Source of the DNA: Bacteroidota bacterium
GTDB taxonomy: Bacteria; Bacteroidota; Bacteroidia; JACCXN01
NCBI GenBank assembly: GCA_013696965.1
Contig: JACCXN010000030.1
Coordinates: forward strand, 1 to 64,000
DNA length: 64,000 bases
Direction: 5' to 3'
Positions 45,002 to 53,943 of the stretch are shown one piece after another. Position 1 is the first letter of the stretch. Every line of letters begins with the position of its first letter. Both the position numbers and the translations under genes were made by a program. The notes below the pieces were generated by a model that was given only the letters and a program-made list of their open reading frames with translations, ran no database searches and was not told the origin of the DNA.

Positions 45002-47719
45002 ATGACCAGAAAAATCATTATTGCTATTCTTACCTGTTTATTTTTGGCAATTCTTACCTACTCCTATTTTAACTTCAGACAAATAAAATCTCCTGTTACC
45101 AATGCTCTTCATGCTATTCCAGAAAATGCAGCACTAATAATTAAAATCAATAATGCACAAACATTAATTAATAAAATAAATGATGGAAATATAATTTGGG
45201 CAGAATTAATTAATACAGAATTCTTTTCTGAAAGAGACAAAGAACTTCTTTTTATTGATTCCATAATAAAAAACAATCCCACCATAAGGGAAATAATGGA
45301 AACCCAAAGTTCTTATTTATCCATGCATAAATCAGGGGCCCAGAAAGTAGATTTTTTGTTTTCTGTAACTATGCCTCCATATACTGATCAAAAAGATATA
45401 CATAAAATCATTTTTAATAATGCTGCAGGGTGGAATGTTACCTCAAGATCATTTAACGGAATTCCTGTTGTTAATATTCAAAAGCAATCATCATCCATTA
45501 ATTACAGTATTGTTAAAGGAATACTAATTTTCAGTCCTTCTGCTATTCTTATTGAAGAATCTATTAATCAAATAAATTCAGGGAAATCAATTGATGATAA
45601 TTTAGCATTTCAATCTATTCAGGCCACAGCAGGCACTAAAGTAAGCGCGAATTTTTTTATTAATTACACTAATCTTAGCCAGGCATTATCCACTTTTCTA
45701 TCTGAAAATCATCCAGCAACCCTAAATCCACTTTCGGGGTTTGCAAATTGGGCAGCATGGGATTTAAATATAAAACCAAATGCAATTCTGCTTAATGGTT
45801 TTTCAAGCAGCCAGGACAGCTCAAACAATTATCTAAATTTGTTTGGAAAGCAAAAGCCTCAAGGTATAGAATTAACAAGGATTCTTCCTTCAAACACTGC
45901 AAATTTCATGTTTTATGGATTCAGTAATTTCTCTTCTTTTCATAGGGATTATAAAGAATACAGAAAAAAAGAATATCCACTAAACGAACAATTAATCCAC
46001 GAATTCATTACTAAAAACGGACCAGATTCAGAATCGGATATAGTTTCATGGATAAGCAATGAAATTGCAGTAGGTATGCTGGAAACAGCAAACAAGAACA
46101 TACAAAGTCATGCATTTGCAGTTATCAGCGCATCAAATCTTGAAAACGCACACAAGCAACTTGGGAAATTCACTCAGAACAATGGAAATTCCATAGAAAC
46201 TTATAAGGATTTTGAAATCTTTGAACTACCCATTGGCAATGCCTTTGAATTGATTCTTGGCAGCGCTTTTTCAAACCTTACAACACCCTATTATACAAAC
46301 ATTGGAAGATATATTGTTTTGGGAAATAGCCCTGTTGTTTTAAAGGTTTTCATCAATGAATTTTTGGCAGATAGAACTTTAAAAAAAGATAATCAATACA
46401 TCACCTTCGCTGAAAACATATCTACAGATGCCAACATATATGCCTATTTTAATGTTGCCCGCTCCATTGAGCCCTATCAAGACCATTTGAAAGAAGATTA
46501 TTCCAATGTAATTACCAAGCATAAGGAATTGTTTAGAAAATTTGAAGCTGTGGGTTTCCAGGTAAATAGTGATGGCAAGTTTTTTTACAATAATTTTTAC
46601 CTTAAATATAACCCGGTCTATAAACAACAATCCGTTTCTCTTTGGGAAACCCAACTTGACTCTACGGTAAGTTCAAAGCCTGAATTATTAACCAATCACC
46701 TTAATAATTCCAAAGAGATATTTGTACAGGATGATGGAAACACAATTTATTTGATCAGCAATACCGGTAAAATTCTCTGGAAAAAACAATTGGAAGAAAA
46801 AATAATAAGTTCTGTTCATCAAATTGATTTATTTAAAAACGAAAAACTCCAACTGCTTTTCAATACCTCATCTAAACTCTATTTATTGGATAGAAATGGG
46901 AATGACATTGAGAAGTATCCGGTACAATTTAAACACAAGGCCACTTCGGCCCTTACCTTACTTGATTATGAAAACAGCAATGATTACCGGATTTTTATAA
47001 CCCAAAGTGATAACAGCATTTACAATTATTCCGGTAGTGGGGAATTGGTGCGAGGCTTTGTTCCTGTAAACACTGAAATGCCCGTTTACGCACCTATACA
47101 ACACACCATAGTGAATGGAAAGGATTATTTAATTGCTGTGGATAAGACCGGAAAAGTTTATATTTTTGACCGTAAAGGGGAAACCAAGATAAAACTTAAA
47201 GAAAAATTAATAATCTCAGACATACATAATAATTTGTTTCTTGAAAAAGGCAAGGATCTTTCAAAAACATATCTTGTTTCAACTGATTCCAGCGGAACAA
47301 TAATTAAACTTAATCTTAGTGATGAGCTGGAAAAAATAAATATTGGTGAATTTTCGTATCCGCATTTTTTTGATTATAAAAACATAACCGGAGATAATAT
47401 GAAAGAATATATTTTTATCAATGGCAATAAGCTTCATGTTTTTAACCAGAACAAGGAAAATCTTTTCAAACATGAATTTAACAATCCTCTAAATTTACAA
47501 TCTCAATATTTTTATTTTCCAGATGGCAATGGCAAAACAGGTGTTACAGATGTATTAGCTCAAGAAATTTATTTATTTGATGAAGCAGGAAATTTGTTTG
47601 ATAATTTCCCTCTTAAAGGCAGCACTTTATTTAGTATTGAAGATATCAACCAGGATAACAATCTAAATATTGTGGTAGGATCAGGAAGAAACATATACCT
47701 GTATCAAATAATCCCATAA
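45002..47719 (+). CDS. DUF3352-like membrane-anchored protein with beta-propeller-like C-terminus
   Basis: 905 aa. One N-terminal membrane segment (about residues 4-24) is followed by a DUF3352-like domain (IPENAALIIKINNAQTLINKI and onwards, to about 540). The last 360 residues contain repeated short strands of the form ..IYLISNTGKILWKK.., ..LYLLDRNGNDIEKYP.., ..VYIFDRKGETK.. and ..IYLFDEAGNLF.., which look like blades of a PQQ/VCBS-type propeller. It is probably exposed to the periplasm or anchored at the envelope. Function unknown. It precedes the lipoprotein/DUF5723 pair on the same strand. Confidence 0.72.
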   Translation: MTRKIIIAILTCLFLAILTYSYFNFRQIKSPVTNALHAIPENAALIIKINNAQTLINKINDGNIIWAELINTEFFSERDKELLFIDSIIKNNPTIREIMETQSSYLSMHKSGAQKVDFLFSVTMPPYTDQKDIHKIIFNNAAGWNVTSRSFNGIPVVNIQKQSSSINYSIVKGILIFSPSAILIEESINQINSGKSIDDNLAFQSIQATAGTKVSANFFINYTNLSQALSTFLSENHPATLNPLSGFANWAAWDLNIKPNAILLNGFSSSQDSSNNYLNLFGKQKPQGIELTRILPSNTANFMFYGFSNFSSFHRDYKEYRKKEYPLNEQLIHEFITKNGPDSESDIVSWISNEIAVGMLETANKNIQSHAFAVISASNLENAHKQLGKFTQNNGNSIETYKDFEIFELPIGNAFELILGSAFSNLTTPYYTNIGRYIVLGNSPVVLKVFINEFLADRTLKKDNQYITFAENISTDANIYAYFNVARSIEPYQDHLKEDYSNVITKHKELFRKFEAVGFQVNSDGKFFYNNFYLKYNPVYKQQSVSLWETQLDSTVSSKPELLTNHLNNSKEIFVQDDGNTIYLISNTGKILWKKQLEEKIISSVHQIDLFKNEKLQLLFNTSSKLYLLDRNGNDIEKYPVQFKHKATSALTLLDYENSNDYRIFITQSDNSIYNYSGSGELVRGFVPVNTEMPVYAPIQHTIVNGKDYLIAVDKTGKVYIFDRKGETKIKLKEKLIISDIHNNLFLEKGKDLSKTYLVSTDSSGTIIKLNLSDELEKINIGEFSYPHFFDYKNITGDNMKEYIFINGNKLHVFNQNKENLFKHEFNNPLNLQSQYFYFPDGNGKTGVTDVLAQEIYLFDEAGNLFDNFPLKGSTLFSIEDINQDNNLNIVVGSGRNIYLYQIIP

Positions 47720-47776
47720 ATCATCTTGATTCCCTGAAAGAACGGGCCTTTAATTTTTCTATAAAATTGAAAAGGT

Positions 47777-47784
47777 TATATTTG
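47777..47784 (+). promoter_or_regulatory. -7 box of the lipoprotein/DUF5723 unit
   Basis: TATATTTG at 47777-47784 matches TAnnTTTG and lies 18 bp before ATG 47803. The -33 region has a T run but no TTG. Its position downstream of a possible TTG start at 47767 supports the ATG at 47803. Confidence 0.5.
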
Positions 47785-47802
47785 CTTAATAAATACATTT
47801 TT

Positions 47803-49443
47803 ATGAGAAAGATTTTAAACTCCATTGGGATTATTTGTTTTCTAAACTCCATCGTACTTTTGCAAGGCTGCATTAAAGATAAATTGAGTCTTGACAATCT
47901 TAAGGATGAATGGAACCCAACCTTTGCAATACCACTTGTAAATGCTTCATTGGGAGTTTATGAGATTCTTGCTAACACAGATAGTAGTGATATAGTTGTA
48001 ATAGATCCAGTAACAGGATTTATAGCTTTAGTTTACTCCGGAGAGGTGGTTTCTTTTGATGCCAGGGATATAGTTGGACTCCAGGATCAAATAGGACAGG
48101 ATGATATAACCCTCTCCCCTTCCGAATTCAGCACACTTACTACAACTGGTTCAGTATCCAAAACCCAAAACTCTACACATGTATACCTTCCTACATCTGT
48201 TATTCAAATTGATAGTTTAAGATTAAAATCTGGTACAATTCAATTGAATGTTAATAATAGCCTGAATCATAGCGGAACTCTTAAAATACGGATTCCGGGA
48301 ATGGTTAAAAATGGTATTTCATTTGAACAAACAATACCCATAAGCTCGAGCCTTCCCAATAACCTACAAACCATTAACCTTCAAGGATACAGTGTAAAAA
48401 TGGCAAGCGGCCCGGGAAATTACAATGAAATTCCTATTGAATATATATTAGATTTAAATTACTCAATAGGTCAATCGGGAAATGGAAACATTTCCGTGGA
48501 AAGAAGGTTCATTGGATGGGAATTTGACAGAATATTTGGTTATTTTGGCCAACAAATAGTAAGTTCGGCCCAGGATTCCATACAATTAAAAATATTCAAC
48601 AATTCCACCGATGGTTATTTTGAATTAACAAACCCAAGCATAAAATTCAATATCATTAATTCATTCGGTTTTCCAATAGATTTAAATATAAATGTACTTA
48701 AATCCAAAAATATTGAAACAGGAGTAGAAACAAATATTGCATTAAATAATTTTCCGAATCCATTTGCAATTAACTATCCTTCTGTTTCACAAATAGGAGG
48801 TTCCGCAAGCACTCCCAAAAAACTTGACAAATCCAATAGTAACCTTGCCACATTAGTAACCCCTACTCCCAAATTTTTTATTTTCGGCATTACCGGCCAA
48901 TCAAATCCAAATGGTTTACCTGCTCAAAATGAACGTAATTTCATGACCGATGAAAGCAAATTTGTGATAGAAACGGAAATTGAATTGCCACTTGAGGGAT
49001 TTGCTTTTGGTTTTTCAGTAATTGACACCTTGGATTTTAGCTTTTCTGAAAACAAAGAAGAAATTGAATCCTTGTTAATCAGGATAAATGTAGACAATGG
49101 ATTCCCGGTTGATTTGCGTATGCAGCTTGTTCTCCTGGATCAAAACTATAAGCCATTAGATTCTTTATTAAATCCATTAGAGAATTTAGTTCTATCAGGA
49201 GTTGTTGGCCCAGCGGGAAAAGTAACCCAGTCTTCTCAAAAAATTACTGATGTAAGCTATGATCAATCTAAAGTTTACAATCTGTTAAATGCTAAATATA
49301 TCATTGTTAGAGGAACATCAAATAGTTTCGGAGCTTCTGCTTCAAATGCATCAAATACGATTTCTAAAATTTATGATGATTATAAAATTAACGTACGTGT
49401 TGGGCTAAAAGCCAGTGTTCGTCCTGGAGGAATATTAAATTAA
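47803..49443 (+). CDS. Large envelope lipoprotein of unknown function
   Basis: 546 aa from ATG 47803. The signal peptide ends in a lipobox (VLLQGC, Cys about residue 23), so the mature protein should be lipidated. The body is rich in beta-strand pattern and Ser/Asn/Ile, with no recognised catalytic motif. An upstream in-frame TTG at 47767 would add 12 residues before a better signal peptide and precedes a -7 box, so I reject it. The gene is 12 bp before a DUF5723 barrel gene, suggesting a functional pair at the outer membrane. Confidence 0.7.
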   Translation: MRKILNSIGIICFLNSIVLLQGCIKDKLSLDNLKDEWNPTFAIPLVNASLGVYEILANTDSSDIVVIDPVTGFIALVYSGEVVSFDARDIVGLQDQIGQDDITLSPSEFSTLTTTGSVSKTQNSTHVYLPTSVIQIDSLRLKSGTIQLNVNNSLNHSGTLKIRIPGMVKNGISFEQTIPISSSLPNNLQTINLQGYSVKMASGPGNYNEIPIEYILDLNYSIGQSGNGNISVERRFIGWEFDRIFGYFGQQIVSSAQDSIQLKIFNNSTDGYFELTNPSIKFNIINSFGFPIDLNINVLKSKNIETGVETNIALNNFPNPFAINYPSVSQIGGSASTPKKLDKSNSNLATLVTPTPKFFIFGITGQSNPNGLPAQNERNFMTDESKFVIETEIELPLEGFAFGFSVIDTLDFSFSENKEEIESLLIRINVDNGFPVDLRMQLVLLDQNYKPLDSLLNPLENLVLSGVVGPAGKVTQSSQKITDVSYDQSKVYNLLNAKYIIVRGTSNSFGASASNASNTISKIYDDYKINVRVGLKASVRPGGILN

Positions 49444-49455
49444 ATAATTGTAATT

Positions 49456-50799
49456 ATGTTTAAAAAGATATTTTTTTCTGTTTTTTTCGTGATCTGTTTT
49501 GCTGTAAATGTCTTTTCCCAGCAAGATTTAACCCTTTATCATATGAATCGAATACCGCAGGTAATATATACCAATCCATCCTTTATTCCTGATTCCAGGA
49601 TTAATGTTGGATTACCCTTTATTTCTTCAAATTATTTCAGCATAAGTAATAGCGGATTCACTTATAATAATTTGTTCAATGTTGATAATCTTATAAAAAA
49701 CATGGGCAAAAGAAATTATTTTACCACGAATCTTCACATTGATTTCTTAAGTGTAGGAGTAGCTTTAAAAGATAATTATTTTAGTATAAATATTACCGAA
49801 AAGGTTTCTTCCCGGTTCACGTATCCTAAAGCATTGTTCCAATTGGTATGGGAAGGCAATGGACAGGAGTTACTAGGTACAAGGGCAAACATGGATGGCC
49901 TGGGTTATGATTTCATGCACCATAGAGAATATGCTTTTGGCTTTGCGAGGAAATTCAACGATAATTTAACTTTTGGAGCAAGAGCAAAATACCTTACAGG
50001 ATTTCAAAATATTTATACAAAAACCAGCAGGATAGGTTTAACAACCGATGAAGTAACTTTTGACCTGGTTGCTGATGGAGAAATGCAAATTAACACCTCG
50101 GGTGTAAAGAGTATTTATGAAGCGGATGGTTCTTACAATGGAATTTCCGCTTTCAAAGCATCCGGAAACAATGGTGTTTCACTTGATTTGGGAGGATCTT
50201 TTAAATATTCAGATAAAATAGGATTTTCTATTGCTGTGCTGGATTTAGGTTTTATAAACTGGAAAAATGATATTAAGAATTATAAACAAGATGAATTTGA
50301 ATTTGTTTTTCGAGGAGTTAGCCTTAATGAACTTATAAGCAAAGGGGATTCAACAGGAGAAACGGTAATAGAAGCATTAATTGATTCACTAGAAAACACT
50401 TTTGTACTTGATGAATCGGAAGAATCGTATACAACCTGGTTAAATACAAGAATATTACTTGGAGGAACTTATAAATTAACTGAAAATCATACTGCTGGTG
50501 CTCTTGTTTACACCGAATTTATAAAAGGCAGAATGCGATCATCGCTCACCTTATCCATGAACACAAAAATCAAAAAATGGTTGAGTGCTTCTGCCAGTTA
50601 TTCAATGTATAACCGAAGCTGGACTAATATTGGCTTAGGTTTTTCTGTAAATGCGGGGCCTGTACAATTTTACGCTGTAACAGATAATGTACTTGCTCCA
50701 ATAATACCCCAAGCGGTTAAAAATGCGCATATTCGTTTTGGATTAGTAGCAACAATAGGAAGAAAAACAAAGAAAGCAGCTGCAACTAGCATTGATTAA
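49456..50799 (+). CDS. DUF5723 family outer membrane protein
   Basis: 447 aa with a signal peptide (FKKIFFSVFFVICFAVNVFSQ) and a body typical of DUF5723: LTLYHMNRIPQVIYTNPSFIPDSRINVGLPFISS after the signal, then alternating strands and Gly-aromatic turns expected for a beta-barrel. The family resembles PorP/SprF-like barrels of Bacteroidetes, but its role is not established. It follows the lipoprotein gene by 12 bp and ends with a stop codon overlapping that of the convergent gene at 50796. Confidence 0.8.
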   Translation: MFKKIFFSVFFVICFAVNVFSQQDLTLYHMNRIPQVIYTNPSFIPDSRINVGLPFISSNYFSISNSGFTYNNLFNVDNLIKNMGKRNYFTTNLHIDFLSVGVALKDNYFSINITEKVSSRFTYPKALFQLVWEGNGQELLGTRANMDGLGYDFMHHREYAFGFARKFNDNLTFGARAKYLTGFQNIYTKTSRIGLTTDEVTFDLVADGEMQINTSGVKSIYEADGSYNGISAFKASGNNGVSLDLGGSFKYSDKIGFSIAVLDLGFINWKNDIKNYKQDEFEFVFRGVSLNELISKGDSTGETVIEALIDSLENTFVLDESEESYTTWLNTRILLGGTYKLTENHTAGALVYTEFIKGRMRSSLTLSMNTKIKKWLSASASYSMYNRSWTNIGLGFSVNAGPVQFYAVTDNVLAPIIPQAVKNAHIRFGLVATIGRKTKKAAATSID

Positions 50800-50807
50800 A
50801 AATCAAT
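50791..50807. terminator. Hairpin spanning two overlapping convergent stop codons
   Basis: ATTGATT (50791-50797) and AATCAAT (50801-50807) form a perfect 7-bp stem with loop AAA. The TAA of the DUF5723 gene (50797-50799) and the TAA of the minus-strand gene (50798-50796) lie within it. The stem is AT-rich, so terminator activity is uncertain. Confidence 0.4.
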
Positions 50808-51059
50808 CTTTGCTAAATTTTCAAGGCAATATTTAAGTTGTTTATCGTATTGTATCTTTGTTACTTTCACTCCAATTTCCCCATAAGTAAGATCATAAAT
50901 AAAATTACGATCCGGTAAAATTTTGGCCTGGTAAGTAATTACTGAATAATATTTTCCACTAACCTTAAGTTCCTCAAATTCATTTACTGAATTAATTTTA
51001 AACCAGGATTTATTATCTGAATATTTAATGTAAACAGGAAAATTTATTTTATCGTCCAT
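50796..51059 (-). CDS. Hypothetical protein, 87 aa
   Basis: Small soluble protein from ATG 51059 (MDDKINFPVYIKYSDNKSWFKINSVNEFEELKVSGKYYSVITYQAKILPDRNFIYDL). I recognise no family. The sequence looks folded (alternating beta pattern, few low-complexity stretches). An in-frame extension to 51134 would overlap the TPR gene and run through a 22-bp palindrome, so I reject it. It is divergent from the TPR gene and convergent with DUF5723. Confidence 0.6.
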   Translation of the reverse strand: MDDKINFPVYIKYSDNKSWFKINSVNEFEELKVSGKYYSVITYQAKILPDRNFIYDLTYGEIGVKVTKIQYDKQLKYCLENLAKIDF

Positions 51060-51074
51060 AATGAAAACACTTTG

Positions 51075-51096
51075 TATAATTAAACGTTTAATTATA
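51075..51096. promoter_or_regulatory. Perfect 22-bp palindrome in a divergent intergenic region
   Basis: The half-site TATAATTAAAC (51075-51085) is followed directly by its exact reverse complement (51086-51096). It lies in the 57-bp gap between the divergent 87-aa and TPR genes, 15 bp from one ATG and 20 bp from the other. A dimeric regulator site controlling both genes is the simplest reading; no regulator gene is adjacent. Confidence 0.5.
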
Positions 51097-51116
51097 TACC
51101 ATTTAAAAGTAAAGAA

Positions 51117-51791
51117 ATGACAGGTAAAGATCACTATATAAAAGCAGAAGAAAAACTAAAGGCAAAAGATTTTCAATCAGCTATCACCTGTTTTTCACAG
51201 GCTTTGAAAGAAAATTACATGTCCTCGGAGATGCTTTTTAAAAGAGGATGGGCTAAAATGAAAATCGAGTTGTATAATGAGGCGATAACTGATTTTGACA
51301 AAGCCATTGAGCTTGACCCTGGAAATGCTTCCTATTATAGCGAAAGGGGGATTTGCTGGCATTTAATGGAGAAAAACAATCTTAGTGTAATGGATATGAA
51401 TACAGCCATTGAGCTTGAACCAGATTATGGGTACAGGTACTCCAGCAGGGCATATATTAGGGATAAAATGGGCGATACTGCAGGTGGGGTTGATGATTAT
51501 TTAAAAGCTATAGAACTTGATCCTGAAGATTCCATATCAATGAATAACCTTGGTATGCTTCAGGAAAAGCTGGGGTATATGAATAAGGCAAAATCAAATT
51601 ATGAAAAAGCAGATATTCTCGCTGCTCAGAACACACCGATAAAAGCAGCAATTGAGACTGTAAATGCCCAACAAAAGCAAGCAGTTGAAATATCTTTGTT
51701 CACAAAATACATTGTATTGATTTCATCCGTTTTTGTAAAAAAAGGTGTTTTGAAGGAGTATCTTGATTTTATTAAAAAAATGCTGAAATAA
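51117..51791 (+). CDS. Tetratricopeptide-repeat protein
   Basis: 224 aa made of four to five TPR units (about residues 5-175), with the usual pattern at A/G/Y/A positions, for example YNEAITDFDKAIELDPGNASYYSERGICWH and GVDDYLKAIELDPEDSISMNNLGMLQEKLGYMNKAKSNYEKA. The C-terminal 45 residues are non-repeat and hydrophobic in part. No signal peptide, so probably a cytoplasmic adaptor. Divergent from the 87-aa gene across the palindrome at 51075-51096. Confidence 0.82.
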   Translation: MTGKDHYIKAEEKLKAKDFQSAITCFSQALKENYMSSEMLFKRGWAKMKIELYNEAITDFDKAIELDPGNASYYSERGICWHLMEKNNLSVMDMNTAIELEPDYGYRYSSRAYIRDKMGDTAGGVDDYLKAIELDPEDSISMNNLGMLQEKLGYMNKAKSNYEKADILAAQNTPIKAAIETVNAQQKQAVEISLFTKYIVLISSVFVKKGVLKEYLDFIKKMLK

Positions 51792-51824
51792 CAAACCTGT
51801 TGGATTAACAGAATTAATTCAATT

Positions 51825-53942
51825 CTAAAACCTGTATCTAAGCTGAACTTTCAATTCTGAACGTGTATTTCCCTGAATTTCTTCAAGTCCACTTCCTATT
51901 ACATTTTTATTGTAATAGTATGTTTGGGCATACCTGATCCAAATATCCATATTACGCTTAAAAGTATACTGCAAAATAGCATATGCCCTACTCCCACGAT
52001 TTGAAAATCCGGGAATAGAAAATGCATACAGAACATCTGATTCATAGGTATAAATTCGTGAATTATAGGAATCGGTATCAAATAAAGCATAGCGAAGATT
52101 TAATGAAAAAGGGTATTTCATTGGCTTGTAAATTAAATCCTGGAAAATCAGGTAACCATTTTCTTTGGGGCGATCCCCAATTCTGAATTGTATAAAGTCG
52201 ACCCTGTTTCTTAATTTTATAGAGGGTGTTAAACTATAACTGACATGGTACCTGTAGTTTATTTGGTTAGTTCCTACAACAGGGTCTATTTCATCAATAT
52301 CTTCTGGAGAGTTTTTGAATTTGTCTCTTTGTCTTACTCTAACATACATATCAACTTTCCTTGATGGAGTATAATTTATTTGAACCAAGTAATCAGTTCC
52401 GTATGAAGGGGCATCAACCAAATACCTCATCCAGGGAAAAACAAAACGATCATAGTAGGCTGTAATGGTAACCTTTTGGGAAGGATTAAAAACAATTCCG
52501 GTATAAATACCTTGTTCGTTGGAATTTTTGCTTCCTTCCCCCACTCCCATACTGTGCATAGCCTGATAATCCTTGCCGTATTTACGGTGTAAAATTATTA
52601 AAGACAAACGGGGATCAATGCTCATAAGTACTCCATTTACCATTGCAAACCCACCATTAGCACTTCTTGCCACTTCCCCGAAAAAATTCATATTGTAGTA
52701 AATCCAATTGTAATCAATACCTAAATTAAGGTTTTGAGAAGAATTAAAATCAAATTGATTGTAAAGTGATAAATTTCTTTGAAGCAGTCCTCCATATTCA
52801 GTTCTTACAGCTGTAGTTCCAATTTTCAAATTTCTTTTTTTATATGCAAGGTGACCACCAAAAATGGTTTCACTGATTGAATTTTTTCTGGAAATTTCTG
52901 TGGGAGTGCGGTGGAATCCACTTAATTGAAAAGATGTGATAATAGTTTCTTCCTGAATAAAAGCATCATTATCAATGAATGTTGTGTCTGAATTTACTTG
53001 AAAATTGGCATCAATATTTTTATGAGAACCAAAGGCTGTAAATTCAAAATTTTTATGGCCTAAGGTAACTCCCGCTCCTCTTAGGAAAAGATTTTCATCA
53101 ACCGAGCCGAAAGGTCTTAATCCCTGCCCCTGACGTTTGAGATTAAGTGCGAAAGATGATTTTCCCATGGCAAGCCCAGACCAAAAAGTGAGTCCTTGAC
53201 CAAACTGGGCCTGGTAATCCCCAACAGTTGCAGCCTTAACAAAACCCATATCCCGTATAAAAAGATGAGCTGTAAAAAAATCAAATCCTTTTTTTTGTGT
53301 GCCTTTAAAAAACTCTTCTCCAGGATCTTTTTCTGCTGTGAAGCCCCAACTTATCTTACTGCCGTAATTAAATCTATAACGCGTGTAAAGCTTGTCTTTG
53401 CTCCCCAGGTATCTTGAATTAGGATTTGCGGCTAAAGTGGAATCGTCAATGAGGGTATAACCCTTTTGATCCTCAAGCACAATATGATGCCTTGCAATTA
53501 ATTGATGCTTACCATTGTTCATCATCTCCTTAAAGGTAAGCCTTGGCCTGTCTAAATCAGAAGTAACAGTAACAAAGGGCATAATATTTCGAATAGTTTG
53601 CAGATCAAAATCCTTTACTGCCTGTAATTCAATAATTGAAATTAACTTTCCATTTTTTTCAATATGCTCAAGCAAGTTATTAATCTGGAAATCCGTAAGC
53701 ATTTGCAATCCATTTAATGCTTCTTTATTTGTTTTATTTAAATTGATTGGGTTTTCAATATAATACAGAAGTTCATCAAATAACAAGGTATAATCAACCT
53801 CGGTATCTTCAGCATTCTCGGCAATTGTTTCAATTTTTTGTTCTATCGCACTTTCCTTAATTATAACCTGCTTTTCCTGTGCTATTATAAAAAAAGGCAG
53901 CAAAAATAAAACAAGAAAAATTTGGATTGAAATAAGTTTCAT
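51825..53942 (-). CDS. Outer membrane barrel protein with N-terminal helix-hairpin-helix domain
   Basis: 705 aa. Signal peptide (KLISIQIFLVLFLLPFFIIAQ), a linker, then a ComEA-like HhH pair at about residues 65-135 (NPINLNKTNKEALNGLQMLTDFQINNLLEHIEKNGKLISIIELQAVKDFDLQTIRNIMPF). The remaining 550 residues alternate as long beta-strands with aromatic girdles and end in LRYRF, as expected for a large outer membrane barrel. The family is common in Bacteroidetes and uncharacterised. It follows the PorV-like gene by one base, so the two are co-translated. Confidence 0.75.
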   Translation of the reverse strand: MKLISIQIFLVLFLLPFFIIAQEKQVIIKESAIEQKIETIAENAEDTEVDYTLLFDELLYYIENPINLNKTNKEALNGLQMLTDFQINNLLEHIEKNGKLISIIELQAVKDFDLQTIRNIMPFVTVTSDLDRPRLTFKEMMNNGKHQLIARHHIVLEDQKGYTLIDDSTLAANPNSRYLGSKDKLYTRYRFNYGSKISWGFTAEKDPGEEFFKGTQKKGFDFFTAHLFIRDMGFVKAATVGDYQAQFGQGLTFWSGLAMGKSSFALNLKRQGQGLRPFGSVDENLFLRGAGVTLGHKNFEFTAFGSHKNIDANFQVNSDTTFIDNDAFIQEETIITSFQLSGFHRTPTEISRKNSISETIFGGHLAYKKRNLKIGTTAVRTEYGGLLQRNLSLYNQFDFNSSQNLNLGIDYNWIYYNMNFFGEVARSANGGFAMVNGVLMSIDPRLSLIILHRKYGKDYQAMHSMGVGEGSKNSNEQGIYTGIVFNPSQKVTITAYYDRFVFPWMRYLVDAPSYGTDYLVQINYTPSRKVDMYVRVRQRDKFKNSPEDIDEIDPVVGTNQINYRYHVSYSLTPSIKLRNRVDFIQFRIGDRPKENGYLIFQDLIYKPMKYPFSLNLRYALFDTDSYNSRIYTYESDVLYAFSIPGFSNRGSRAYAILQYTFKRNMDIWIRYAQTYYYNKNVIGSGLEEIQGNTRSELKVQLRYRF

Positions 53943-53943
53943 T

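Noticed and set aside
51060-51134. N-terminal extension of the 87-aa minus-strand gene
   Set aside because: It would run through the 22-bp palindrome and into the start of the TPR gene; ATG 51059 gives a sensible soluble protein.
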